Position numbers and translations under genes: made by a program. A DNA stretch of 64,000 nucleotides from Agriotes lineatus (Eukaryota > Arthropoda > Insecta > Coleoptera > Elateridae), in NCBI GenBank assembly GCA_940337035.1, contig CALNHX010007716.1, positions 1 to 64,000 of the forward strand, read 5' to 3'. Below the pieces are notes generated by a model. That model searched no databases, had not been told where the DNA came from, and saw only the letters and a list, made by a program, of their open reading frames with translations. Below are positions 52,684-63,519 of the stretch, piece after piece; the stretch's first letter is position 1; every line of letters begins with the position of its first letter.

Positions 52684-52685
52684 TA
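52681..52685 (-). promoter_or_regulatory. UAAUG stop-start overlap between gag and pol
   Basis: The gag stop TAA and the pol start ATG overlap by one base. Such a junction can couple termination of one frame to re-initiation on the next, as described for some non-LTR retrotransposons. Its use here is inference. Confidence 0.65.
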
Positions 52686-53923
52686 GTTTTCCGACGGCTC
52701 GTCAGACACTCGGGCTCCTTTCTTCGGACAGCGAGCCCTAAGATGACCCATCTCTCCGCAGCTCCAGCAACGGGGCCCCTTCTCCCTCGTCTCCTGCCTT
52801 ATAAGTCGTCGCAACATGTCCTCCATGGATTCAGGCGCCATCTCCGTCGTGGCGACACCGCGGACACGACCATGTCCTCTGGAAGCACTCCTTGCCGCTT
52901 CAAATTCCAATGCATGGGCTAAGGCCTCTCCCAGTGTCCTATGGCGCCCCAGACGTACCGCTTGCTGAGTATCGGCGTCTTTAACTCCATCTACGAATGT
53001 TTGGACGGCTAGCTGCTCCAGGAAGTCCTCCGGCGCCGATGGATACGCGAGCCGAACCAATCGAGCAACATCGGCCTCCAGTTCTTGCAGAGTCTCCCCC
53101 GACTTCTGAATTTTGTTCTTCAACTGGGCACAATGCACATGCTGAAGATGACCGTTGCCATAATGCCGTTCCAGACGATTCACCAATTGCTGGAAGTCCC
53201 TCTGCTGATTTTCTGGAATCATTTGCAAAACATTCAGAGCATCCCCTCGCAATGTCAGGATCAATGCGGTCGCTTTGTCTGCCATTCCCCAACCATTAGC
53301 AACGGCTGCGGCTTCAAATTGCTTCAGGTATGTTGACCATGGCGTTTTCCCATCGTAAGAGGGCGTTTCATGTGCAAGCCAGATGTTGCGGGCCTCACTG
53401 GGGCAGTATCTTGGGACAGAGCAACCTGAGGGGCAGCAACTCGCGATAAGGTAGGCTGATTCACTGCAATTGGAGAAGAGCTGCCAGCAGATTCAGAGAG
53501 AGCTGGTTGGCCTTGGCCACTTCGTGACTGCAGCTCCAGTATGTCACTCCGAACTCCGGCCAACGCTCTCTCCATATCTTCCCGAAGTTCATCCTTGAGG
53601 TCTTCTTGAGTGACTCTCAGTTTTTCCTCAAGTTTTTCTCTAAGATCCTCTTGCGCGGCTCTCAACTGTTCCTTCAGTACTTCCTGTGCCCTTTCTGCAT
53701 TCTCTTCTGCCTTATTTTGGCCGGCTTTCAATTCTTCCTGGCCAACTTGGATCTCTTTCTTAAGTTCCTCTTGCGCTTTTTCTGCCTTCTCCTGCCCAGC
53801 TTGGATCTCTTTCCTAAGATCCTCTTGTGCTTTTTCCGCCTTGTCCTGGCTAACTTGCATCAGTTGCAAAAGTTGGCTTAATTGGGCTTCCATTTTGCTG
53901 CTTTGAGATCTCGTCAAAGGCAT
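52683..53923 (-). pseudogene. Gypsy-2 gag (coiled coil, capsid, CCHC knuckle)
   Basis: Starts at the ATG at 53923 (MPLTRSQSSKMEAQ). The first ~110 codons form a repetitive Glu/Lys/Gln coiled coil (QDKAEKAQEDLRKEIQAGQ-type 11-12 residue repeats). A frameshift near 53400 moves the capsid into another frame, where ETPSYDGKTPWSTYLKQFEA is readable. The capsid then runs through LTLRGDALNVLQMI and RLERHYGNGHL. Near the end is one CCHC knuckle, CWSCGEMGHLRARC. The stop codon TAA at 52685-52683 shares its last base with the pol ATG (TAATG). Confidence 0.9.
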
Positions 53924-54033
53924 CCACACTATCCACTTAAATTTATTTATCTGACCGTCGTTTTATCGGCACTTGTTAACAATTTATTTATTTAATGTTT
54001 GTTCAATAATTTTCTTATAGCCCCCGGTACAAA

Positions 54034-54051
54034 ACCCCACACCTGACACCA
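54034..54051 (-). other. Primer binding site of Gypsy-2
   Basis: The minus strand reads TGGTGTCAGGTGTGGGG, one base after the 5' LTR. TGG fits the CCA end of a tRNA; which tRNA is not decided here. Confidence 0.75.
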
Positions 54052-54052
54052 C

Positions 54053-54592
54053 TGTTACGTTCTTGACGTTCGGGCTATTCAAAATTATACGACAAACATG
54101 GGTTCAAATATTTATTTACACACTATTGGATTAATTATTACGATTATTGTTATTTACAAGCACTAACAAACTATCAAGCAGATTACAAATTACTTTTAAA
54201 CTACGGCACTATTTCTAACAACTATTTATATCACTCTTAAACACTAACGATGTATTTCTACTACATCCGGATTTATTTATTTCACGCGTTTTATTTATCT
54301 GGGAGCTCGCCGCTCTGATGTTGAATACGAACTGCCCTACAGGTCTGAAAGCCGCGCATTTATATTTCACTGGGGAGATTCCAGAATCCTCGCGAATGCA
54401 CTCCGGCATTCTCAGGTGTTGTTCTCGTAAGCGAGCGTGAGTCATTCAGTACACCTGGTTCTAGGGCGCTTCCCGAGCATTCGACCGCTGTGACTCATAT
54501 TTCTGCAGCCGCCTCGAGAAGCTCTGGAACGCTCGCGTATTAATCGCCAAGGCTGCTGACTCATTCATCCCTCGGCCCTCAGGATCGTAACA
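54053..54592 (-). repeat. 5' LTR of Gypsy-2
   Basis: 540 bp, TG...CA, partner of 47888-48427. Confidence 0.95.
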
Positions 54593-54644
54593 ATAGTAAT
54601 AATCTAATAACCAACAACTAATTTAATTTTGTGTAAATTTGGTA

Positions 54645-55500
54645 TAGACCAAGAGCCCATATCACCTAAATTACTAGTCATAGCGGCAAGCTCGGTAGGT
54701 AGTAAACCTTTTTATATTGCCCAAGTAGGTGTCAAAAGCGCAAGTATGGCAGCCGAACTGCGGTTACAAATATTAACGGCGGCTTTGGAAAATTTTAATA
54801 AATTTAAATATATTTTTTTAAAGCGGCAAGGCTCATTTTCGTTGTAATTGATAGACAAGGTCCCTAAACCCAGGCGGAAATTATGTGCCATGTGATAAGA
54901 AGCGTATAAAGGGCCGCCATACTAGGTCAAACTGGTAATTTTTTCATTGCAAAAAAAAAATAGTAGCGGCAAGCTTCAATTTTTGTTTACTACTTTATTT
55001 AAACACCAATTATACAAAAATATAATTGCCATGCCGCTTGGTTGGTTATGTGGGTAGCCATACTGGTACGAACAAGTACGATTTTATTAGCCATGCTGCT
55101 ATCACAAATTTTCGCCAAAAAACATGTTTGTACCAGTATGGCTACCCACATAACCATGCGAGCGGTATGGCAATTATATTTTTGGATAAGCGGTGTTTAA
55201 ATGAAGTAGTAAACGAAAATTGAAGCTTGCCGCTATATTTTTTTTTGCAATGAAAAAATTACCAGTTTGACCTGTTTAGGGATCTTGTCTATCGATTACA
55301 GCGCAAATTGGCCTTGCCGCTTTAAAAAAATGTATTTAAATTTATTAACAATTTTCCAAAACCACAGTTAATATTTCTAACCGCAGTTCGGCTGCCATAC
55401 TTGCGTTTTTGACACCTACTTGGGCAATATAAAAAGGTTTACTACCTACCGAGCTTACCGCTATGAATAGTAATTTAGGTGTTATGAGCTCTTGGTCTAT
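54645..55500. mobile_element. Foldback element with ~420-bp arms
   Basis: The sequence from 'tagaccaagagcccatatcacctaaattactag' inward is mirrored from 'tagtaatttaggtgttatgagctcttggtcta' outward. Examples are 'aagcggcaaggctcattttcg' / 'gcaaattggccttgccgctt' and 'gttatgtgggtagccatactgg' / 'ccagtatggctacccacataac'. The arms are over 85% alike around a centre near 55072. No transposase. Confidence 0.9.
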
Positions 55501-55919
55501 TAGGGATCTATTTTACGTGTACTACAGCTTTTTTTGTTTGAATTGTTTATTTCCTTGTGGTTAGTAATTTTAGACTCACCTAGTAATTAGGATTTCTGTT
55601 TAGCACCGTTTGTAATATACTGTACGATACAGGGTGTTTAAATAACGAATATAGAAGATGTGATCACGAGTAACAAAACAATAGATAATTGCTTTGTAAT
55701 GCAACGTATTGATAGTACAGTCAATAAAGCTTTTTATGGCATTTGTAATTTGAATACCTCGTATGTCTATGTAGCCATTAATATATTAATATTTTTTTTC
55801 TTTTGCAGGTAAGTTATTGTCTATATTCTCCATAATCTACCTACTATAGTGCAGACTCTGGTAAGTGTAGTGATTATTTGCACATTAATAAATTACTCTA
55901 ACCCATCCGTTATAAGATG
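55501..55919. other. AT-rich spacer
   Basis: Starts of other elements ('gatacagggtgtttaaataacg' at 55629) but no defined feature. Confidence 0.4.
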
Positions 55920-55927
55920 GACCTTCA

Positions 55928-56710
55928 CAGTGACGTAGCCAGGGGAGGGTCTCTAGCGGTTGAAACCCTCCCCCCCTTACGAAATCTAAAAAAAAATAAT
56001 CATCTCTTACCTGTCTAGACTGAAAATTGATATATATGACTAAAAATAAACACTAAACACTTTTAATTTAAATATTTAATGAAGATAAACTCAGGTTTAA
56101 AATACAAATAGTGAACATAATAACAAAAATGTTTGATAACTAACAAACTAATTAAATCAAACCCGACGCGGAGACGCTATGCTTTGACTTTCGAGTTCCC
56201 GGTTATATACAAGTGTGTGTGGCTTAAAATCTACCACCCGCACTTTTGCTGATTAGGGTGTTTTGTTGTCCGAGGGCGTGAAAATGCGGTTCTGCATAAT
56301 ATGGGTATGCTAATATTCTGCTACAAATGTAAATTTGTACATTTTTCGTTCCAAGAGTGTAAATTTATTCTAATTTTTGCTTCAAATGTGTTTTATTATT
56401 TAAGAGTATTTTTAAACCCGCCGCTTTTCTTATCATGGCAGGGAATAACTCAAGGGGGTTACTTTTCTCAAATTAAAATATCTAAACCATTACTAATGTT
56501 TATGATTATAGAGGTATATTATGTGTACTTTGCATGAATAAATTTCTGATTTCAAAAATACAGTAACAATTAATTTAACTTCCTTATAATAAATTGCAAT
56601 ATATTCCAGAAAACGTTCACAGCCCCTCCCCTTTTTTATGGCAGCCGTTGAACAAAATTTGAGGGATGACAACCCCCGTCCGCCAAAGGAACATCCTAGC
56701 TACGTCACTG
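55928..56710. mobile_element. Non-autonomous hAT element
   Basis: 783 bp, beginning CAGTGACGTAGCCAGGG and ending CTAGCTACGTCACTG, with 12 perfect terminal inverted bases. It is flanked by GACCTTCA at 55920-55927 and 56711-56718. An 8-bp duplication with CAGTG...CACTG ends is diagnostic of hAT-type insertion. It contains no transposase, only spurious frames. Confidence 0.92.
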
Positions 56711-56924
56711 GACCTTCAGTATTCCTTCTTCTACCGTTTTAAGCCTTTCTTCTAAGCTGAATGGTGCACTTACTTCTCGGGTGTTTTACTAGTCTCCCCT
56801 CTGCACCATTCGTCATAGATTTTTTTTCCAATTGGTTAAATAGTTGTTCTAACATGGCATTTATGTACAAAATAGATGAAAATAGTGTCATGTTGCTAAT
56901 AAGATTGAAACAGCCAAAGAAAAC

Positions 56925-57030
56925 GCTTGGTAATGTGAAATAAATTGATTCGCAAAGAGAAAAAATATTGCAGTAAGATTTGAACGTATGCTCCCAGAGG
57001 GAGTTTGATTTCGTTGGCCTATCGTTGTAT
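56925..57030 (-). repeat. tRNA-like repeat, second copy
   Basis: Diverged relative of 32995-33140: 'cttggtaatg', T/A-rich bridge, 'agatttgaacg' (B-box-like on the minus strand), 'gatttcgttggcctatcgttg'. Confidence 0.45.
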
Positions 57031-57568
57031 TATGAAGCAGATGGTGACGACGTAAGAATGTAATACTGATCGTGGACGAAGCAAGTCCGATCCAGCGTCA
57101 CGAACAGATGAATGCAGCTTCACACGTGGTAACAGATTTATATAATATGCGAAAATATGTACAAAATATTCTCGAACATCTAGGTTCCGCTTAGCTTTTA
57201 TCTGCAAAGAGGAGAATCGTTTAATGGAATTATCTAAAACTGGAACTAAATAAAATAGATTAATATGTAGTTATTTATTATGACTGCTTTTTGACATATG
57301 TATTGTATTGTAAATGTGTGCCGTATCTCAAGTTTGGATTGCTTCGGCCACTTCTACTTTTGAACTAAATTAAAGACTTACTACTTTAGCAAAACACATA
57401 AATAACTGAAAAAACAGTTTAGAATGGACCAAACCGCAGTAAAAGAGCATGAAGTAAAACACTCGGTTTAGGGAATTTAAAGCTGCAGCAGATTACAGCA
57501 AGTAGTTGAATGAAGCTGTGGTTAAGTATTTGCATCCTCTCCATGCTATCTGTGTTTAGCCGAAGCCG
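57031..57568. other. AT-rich spacer
   Basis: Nothing supported. Confidence 0.4.
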
Positions 57569-57570
57569 GA

Positions 57571-57733
57571 CAACTCGGCGCCGCCATCTCGGCGCCGCCA
57601 TCTCGGCGCCGCCATCTCGGCGCCGCCACTTCGGCGCCGCCATCTCGGCGCGGGGCCAGCTCGGCGCCGGGACAACTCGGAGCGCAGCCATCTCGGCGCC
57701 AGCCAACTCGGCGCGAGGCCATCTCGGCGCCGA
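57571..57733. repeat. GC-rich minisatellite, 14-bp unit
   Basis: The unit CCATCTCGGCGCCG repeats about 11 times, perfect at first and degenerating to the right. It is far richer in GC and CpG than its surroundings. Both strands are open across it, because of the repeat and not because of a gene. Confidence 0.9.
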
Positions 57734-58460
57734 ATTCAAATTTGCAAACTACATTGTGCACTACGTAAGAAAATTATTATAAAAAAATAATAAATAAAGT
57801 GATCGCCAAAAAGCTGTCATCAAATGAAAAAAAAAATTATTGAGAATTTCTTGGAAAATCAAACACTGACGACCAGAGGTGCTTGCAAAGTGTTTACAAA
57901 TGAGTCAAACAAAAGTTGTCACATGACTTCCGTTATCAGTAAAATTTTACGTTTTTTTAAAATAATTACGAAGCATGCATTTACTAGTCAAGATAGAGAC
58001 ACATTTTACGAAAAAAAGTTTTCTGGCCTTGAGATTGTTCAGTCAGCTAAAACTACCACACAATAAAAAATCTCATTGAAATCTTGCTTAAATTCCGAAA
58101 AATAGCACTTTTTGGATTTACACAATTTTGAAAAACGCCGTTTTCTAAGTAGTGCTTTTTATATGACAAATATTTCTTTAATGTTTATTTTCCAAATCAA
58201 AGAATTTTATTTTTAACAATTTTTTTTATTATGAAATAAGAAACTTTTTGAACAATGTTTGTTTTTCCATAGTCGTCTTTGTTAAAAGTAAAATTCTTTG
58301 ATATGGGACCTAAACATAGAAGATAATGTGAGAGATCAAAGTTGGCAGAGGATGTTTAAATTTGGTATAGGAACCTAGATGTTGATTCTCAACAACTTCT
58401 CTTAATAACGTTTTGTCGTATTTGCTACATAAAAGACACGATAGTCTACAGTAATAGTTA
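57734..58460. other. AT-rich spacer
   Basis: No supported feature. Confidence 0.4.
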
Positions 58461-58463
58461 TTT

Positions 58464-58550
58464 ACCTAACAAGTTCGTAATTTTCCCGAATGAACACTTC
58501 ATGTGGTGCGAATTCGGGAAAATTCTTCCCGAAGGAGTTAGGTACAACGT
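58464..58550. mobile_element. Small palindromic MITE ('cctaac...gttagg'), copy 2
   Basis: 'acctaacaagttcgtaattttcccgaatg' and 'gcgaattcgggaaaattcttcccgaaggagttaggt' are inverted. Related to 39857-39973. Confidence 0.75.
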
Positions 58551-58770
58551 TTTTTGTAACGAATAACTGAAAATATTTAAAAAAATTAAAACATTATTTA
58601 GTGTTTTACTAATTTACTGAGTTGACAGTACAAACCACTAAACTTTTATACCTATCCTACGCACCTGTTAGTTTTTGGCGACGTTTACAGCGCCTCTGGT
58701 GTTTGCAGGAGCAATTAAACCAACGAGGGACAATCCTCTATATAATAAAGGAGAACGATCCAGACGTGTG

Positions 58771-59278
58771 TGTCCCGAGGGCCCCCCTGGAGAGGGGCAG
58801 AACCCCGAGGGCGCCCTTAGAGATGGGCGGAGCCCCGAGGGCAGCCTTGGAGAGGTTCGAAGCCCCTAGGGCCCCTTTGGAGAGGGCCGGAGCCCCGAGT
58901 GCCCCCTTGGAGAGGAGCGGGGCCTTGAAGGACCCCTTGGAGAGGGACGGAGCCTCAACGGCCCGCTTGGAAATGGGCGGAGCCCCGGGGGCCCCCTTGG
59001 AGAGGGGCGGAGCCCCGAAGGTCCTCTTAGAGATGGGCGGAGCCCCGAGGGCCGCTTTGGAGAGGGGCGAAGCCCCTAGGGCCCCCTTGAAGAGGGGCGG
59101 ATCCCCGAGGGCTCCCTTGGAGAAGAGCGGAGCCCTGAAGGATCCCTTGGAGAGGGGCGGAGCCCCGAGGGCCCGCTTGGAAATGAGCGGAGCCCCGAGG
59201 GCCTCCTTGGAGAAGGGTGGAGCCCCAGAGGCCCCTTTGGAGGTGGGTGGAACCCCAAGGGCCCCCTTGGAGATGGGC
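58771..59278. repeat. GC-rich minisatellite, 30-bp unit with 7-unit higher order
   Basis: About 17 units of the type GGAGCCCCGAGGGCCCCCTTGGAGAGGGGC. Unit variants recur every 210 bp; for example the 'ccttgaaggaccccttgg' variant at 58923 returns as 'ccctgaaggatcccttgg' at 59133. A 7-unit block has therefore itself been duplicated. Read on the plus strand it gives a decapeptide repeat (APRAPLERGG), but there is no ATG or gene context. Confidence 0.9.
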
Positions 59279-59642
59279 CAACGTAATAGGCCTAAAAATG
59301 GTGGTAAATTGAATAGAATAGACCGCGCAATAGGGCGCGCAGCCCCGTTTATTATAAAAATTTACAAAAAACACAATTCCCCTAGTTTTTGTTGAAAAGT
59401 AAAAAACACCGCAGTGCGGGAAAAGTAACTTTCGGCGTATCGGGAATGACCGGGAAATATGAATTTTGAAGTCATGAGTACAAAAAATAGTTTTTTTGAA
59501 AACTTTCAAGGCATACTTGATTTTTCAAAACTGAAATGCTGTTAGAAATTCGCCTTTAACCAAGCAGGGCTGAACCCCAAAAAAGTGAAAATTTAAATCT
59601 AGAATTTTTTACAAGAGTCGTTTCACCTATCCGGGGACACAC
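59279..59642. other. Flank of the minisatellite
   Basis: No supported feature. Confidence 0.4.
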
Positions 59643-59646
59643 TATA

Positions 59647-61148
59647 CAGTGTGTCCAAGATAAGGAGGGCCAGTATGGGGATCTCGGTAATGGTAAGAGA
59701 TACAAATTTGGTTAAATGGAAAGAAAGTTGCGCAATTAAAGGACTAAAAAAATGACGTCTAGAAATCCTTGATATGACTTTTTGTTTTTGAATTATGTCA
59801 AAAAAACCGAATTTTTGGATTTTCTTTTTTATTTTTTTCTGGCGTTAATATTAAAGTTAAAGCGAAACTGATTAAACTTCTTTATAGCAACTTTTAGTGG
59901 ACTTAATGATTACGTTATCAAATTTTTTATCCGACGTTTCGTCTTCGAGAAACCATCATCCACTTCATTTTTTTAAATACGGTCCTGATTTTTTGATGCC
60001 AAATTTGCAAAGCCCTTGTTACTCTTAATTCAACAATGTACCACATATTATGGTTTAATTACGTTTCGAGATTTTTTCTGATCATCATCAGAAAATTTTT
60101 TAGATACGGACCTGCATTTCTCATAATTTTGTAAAAATAAATTCATACAGTAAGTTAGGCCTTTCTACATGCCGTTAAAATATTAAAATGCACATCATAA
60201 TGTCATAATTCTGATACATTAATTTAATAAGCAACCAATAACTATTAACAATAAACAACGAATAAATGAACAAAAGATAGGTAGAAAGAATGAGAAAACG
60301 AGCCTTGAAACAATGTAATAGGTATTTAAGGTTTTGAAATAGAAGAAGAACTTAGAAGCTTGGTTCTTGAAGCCTTTCAAAGTATAACGCCAGTATTGCT
60401 GAATAATGTTTTAGATTCTACATTTAGATGTTATTTATGCATAGAGAATGATGGCAACCTTTTTGAATACCTTCTGTAAATTTAATACCGATTAAATTGT
60501 TTCGATGTTCGTTTTGTTATTCTTTCTGTCTATCTTTTGTTTATTGTTAATAGTTATTGGTTGGTTATTAAATTAATGTATCAGAATTATGACATTATGA
60601 TGTGCATTTTAATATTTTAACGGCATGTAGAAAGGCCTAACTTACTGTATGAACTTATTTTTACAAAATTATGAGAAATGCAGGTCCGTATCTAAAAAAT
60701 TCTCTGATAATGATCAGAAAAAAGCTCGAAACGTAACTAAACCATAATATGTGGCACATTGCTGAATTCAGAGTAACAAGGGCTTTGCAAATTTGGCATC
60801 AAAAAACCAGGACCGTATTTAAAAAAATGAAGTTGATGATGGTTTCTCGAAGACGAAACGTCGGATAAAAAAATTGATAACGTAATCATTAAGTCCACTA
60901 AAAGTTGCTATAAAGAAGTTTAATCAGTTTCGCTCTAACTTTAATATTAACGCCAGAAAAAAATAAAAAAGAAAATCCAAAAATTCGGTTTTTTTGACAT
61001 AATTCAAAAACGAAAAATCATATCGAGAATTTCTAAACGTCATTTTTTTAGTCCTTTAATTGCGCAACTTTCTTTCCATTTAACCAAATTTGTATCTCTT
61101 ACCATTACCGAGATCCCCATACTGGCCCCCCTTATCTTGGACACACTG
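59647..61148. mobile_element. Giant foldback element, ~1.5 kb, TATA target
   Basis: The ends CAGTGTGTCCAAGATAAG and CTTATCTTGGACACACTG are perfect. The arms (about 59647-60325 and 60485-61148) are mirrored almost base for base, including 'aaacgtaattaaaccataatatgtgg'-type blocks and 'tcgagaaaccatcatcc'. TATA flanks both ends. No transposase. Confidence 0.92.
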
Positions 61149-61154
61149 TATATA

Positions 61155-61711
61155 CAGGGTGATTTTTAAGTTGATTCTTTCCTTTTGCCAGGATATAAAG
61201 CTACAAAAAGTAAGCCATTTACCACTTTTGCGAAATATCAAAACTAACGGAGATACAAGGTGTTACAGTTTCAAAGTATGAACTAAAATTACTTAACGAA
61301 AATTAAACTAAACTTAATCTAACTTAAATGATCAAAATTATCAGCATTCGCTTCTACACACACATTCCGCGTATAAGAGCGATGCGGCAGCGGCATTTTG
61401 ACGACACTCCCAGTAAATAATAAGCATATTCACTCATTCATTATTTTCATAAAAATGAGCCATTATTGCAGCAATAGCATTAAGAAAATTACAATGGAAA
61501 ACTAGTTGACAGATCATTGCTTGACAACAGAGATAAACAAAAATAAAATTGTCCAGCCGCCTTTGCGGCAAAGTTTAGTTTTTAATTTGAAACTTTAACA
61601 CCCTATACCTCCGTTAGTTTTGATATTTCTCAAAAGTGGTAAATGAAAAAAAGCTTACTTTATTTAGCTTTATCCTGGTAGAAGGAAAGAATCAACTTAA
61701 AAATTACCCTG
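61155..61711. mobile_element. Palindromic element stacked on the previous one, TATA target
   Basis: CAGGGTGATTTTTAAGTTGATTC at the left and GAATCAACTTAAAAATTACCCTG at the right are inverted. Inner blocks 'aactaacggagatacaaggtgtta' / 'taacaccctatacctccgttag' match. It is flanked by TATA on both sides. Confidence 0.92.
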
Positions 61712-61715
61712 TATA

Positions 61716-61811
61716 CAGGGTCTCCAGAAAATATGTGTACAACGGAAGACCACAAGTTCCTTTGCCCAAAATATGATAATTTAACTCAACTTACATATAT
61801 ACAAACCCCCT
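61716..61811. mobile_element. Partial element beginning 'cagggtctccag'
   Basis: Begins directly after the third TATA. 61735-61800 ('gtacaacggaagacc...aaatatgataatttaactcaactta') matches 36077-36140. The element appears cut by the next insertion. Confidence 0.65.
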
Positions 61812-62335
61812 GAGTAATCACTTATAATACCATGACTAGTCAAAAGTTATGTCGAATATTTTTGCCGTGGTCTCACGAATGTCCATTGCGCTTAGTATCG
61901 ATTAGGACGAGTGCGCTAGCACGAGTACTAATTCTAAGCGCAATGAACATGAGTAGTGATACCACCCCAAAAATATTCTACTTAACTTTGACTAAGAATG
62001 ACATTCGAGGGACTATTCAATGAACCAAACTACTTTTTCAGTAAATCTAGCACGAAACTACGCAATTTCTATAGTAACAGAACACTAATATTGACTTTTT
62101 CTAATAAAAATCAAATTTGTTTAAAATATTCACTATACCACTAGTGAAAATTGTCGATTATTTTCACTAGTGAAAATTGTCAAAAATTATTCACTATACC
62201 ACTAGTGAAAATTGTCGATTATTTTCACTAGCGAAAATTGTCAATATAGTTCTTTTTTATTGGCTCAAAGACGTCAAATCTTGTATTTTTATTGGTCAGT
62301 TTTTGGTAGATGACAGGTGAGTTGAATAGTCAAGG
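61812..62335. mobile_element. Palindrome-core MITE, further copy
   Basis: Same family as 43795-44245: 'cacttataataccatgactagtcaaaagttatgtcgaat', core 'cattgcgcttag...gacgagtgcgctagcacgagt...ctaagcgcaatg', end 'gatgacaggtgagttgaatagtc'. It contains a local duplication of 'ttcactataccactagtgaaaattgtcgattattttcactag' at 62130-62240. Confidence 0.8.
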
Positions 62336-63501
62336 GTAATACCACAAGTAGTGGATATATTTTTGACAAATATCTTGCCGTTTCCACGTAAATTATTGCG
62401 TTTAAATTTCACGAAACAAAATCATATCAAAAATGTCACGAGCCGAAGGCGAGTTACATTTAAATGTGATTTTGTTGAGTGAAATTTGCAAAAATTTCTA
62501 TGGAAATGGCAAAATATTTAAAAAATATATATTCACTTCGAGTGCTATTTGGGACGACTATTTAACGATATTGATACATAGCGATTAACTTTATTGAAAA
62601 ATAATCCAACAATTAATATTCATCCTCAATTAAATTCAGCGGAATACTTCCAAAACACAACATTTTTAAATTTTTAATGCAAGCCAAACTTTGTTCACAC
62701 AGTTTGTTGGTGTTTAGTTTTACGTAACCTAGTGATATCGCTAAGGACAGAACATGGTTGCTAAGCGATATTTCGCAACAAGGCTATTTAGTTTTTGAGT
62801 ACGTACATTGTTTTGTAAATATTTTGCATGGTGCCCAATATTCAGTGATATACTGCTGTTATTGGTTGAAAAAGGCAAATGTCTGCAATATGATTGGCTT
62901 ATATGTTATAGTGTTGAATAGTCAAGGGTAATACCACAAGCAGTGGATATATTTTTGACAAATATTTTGTCGTTTCCATCTAAATTATTGCGTTTAAATT
63001 TCACGATACAAAATCACATCAAAAATGTCACGAGCCGAAGGCGAGTGACATTTAAATGTGATTTTGTTGAGTGAAATTTGCAATAATTTCTATGGAAATG
63101 GCAAAATATTTAAAAAAAAGGTATATCCACTTCGAGTGGTATTTGGGACGACTATTTAACAATATTAATACATAACGATTAATTTTATTGAAAAATAATT
63201 CAACAATTAATATAACTATTCATTTTCAATTAAATTCAGCGGAATACTTCCAAAACACAGCATTTTAAAATTTTTAAAATAAGCCACACAGTTTGTTGGG
63301 GTTTAGTGTTACGTAACCTAGCGATATCACTAAGGACAGAACATCGTTGCTAAGCGATACTTCGCAACAAGGCTATTTATTTTTTGAGTACGTACATTGT
63401 TTTGTGAATATTTTGCATGGTGCCCAATATTCAGTGATATACTGCTGTTATTGGTTGAAAAAAGCAAATGTCTGCAATGTGATTGGCTTATATGTTATAG
63501 T
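62321..63501. repeat. Tandem duplication of a ~590-bp unit
   Basis: Unit 1 (62321-62912) and unit 2 (62913-63501) start with 'gttgaatagtcaagggtaataccacaag' and are over 90% alike. Each contains a palindrome 'cgttt...aaatttcacga.acaaaatca' / 'tgattttgttgagtgaaattt' with the tip 'cacgagccgaaggcgagt'. The junction word 'gttgaatagt' recurs at 63502. Confidence 0.92.
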
Positions 63502-63519
63502 GTTGAATAGTCACTACAA

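Larger units (their letters stand above)
47888..54592 (-). mobile_element. Ty3/Gypsy LTR retrotransposon (Gypsy-2) carrying a macrodomain and CCCH finger
   Basis: 6705 bp: two 540-bp LTRs differing at about four positions, a primer binding site one base from the 5' LTR, a polypurine tract, gag and pol. The sequence is clearly more GC-rich than the surrounding DNA. Two frameshifts (in gag near 53400 and in integrase near 49830) inactivate this copy. No clean target duplication is visible: 'atat' to the left and 'atag' to the right. Confidence 0.95.

Noticed and set aside
47883..54597. Target duplication for Gypsy-2
   Set aside because: The flanks (atat and atag) do not match, so no duplication is claimed. 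Mutation or LTR recombination may explain it.
58622..59395. 257-codon plus-strand frame and a 160-codon minus-strand frame over the minisatellite
   Set aside because: Both are open only because the 30-bp unit is a multiple of three without stops. The plus frame has no ATG at its start and there is no gene context.
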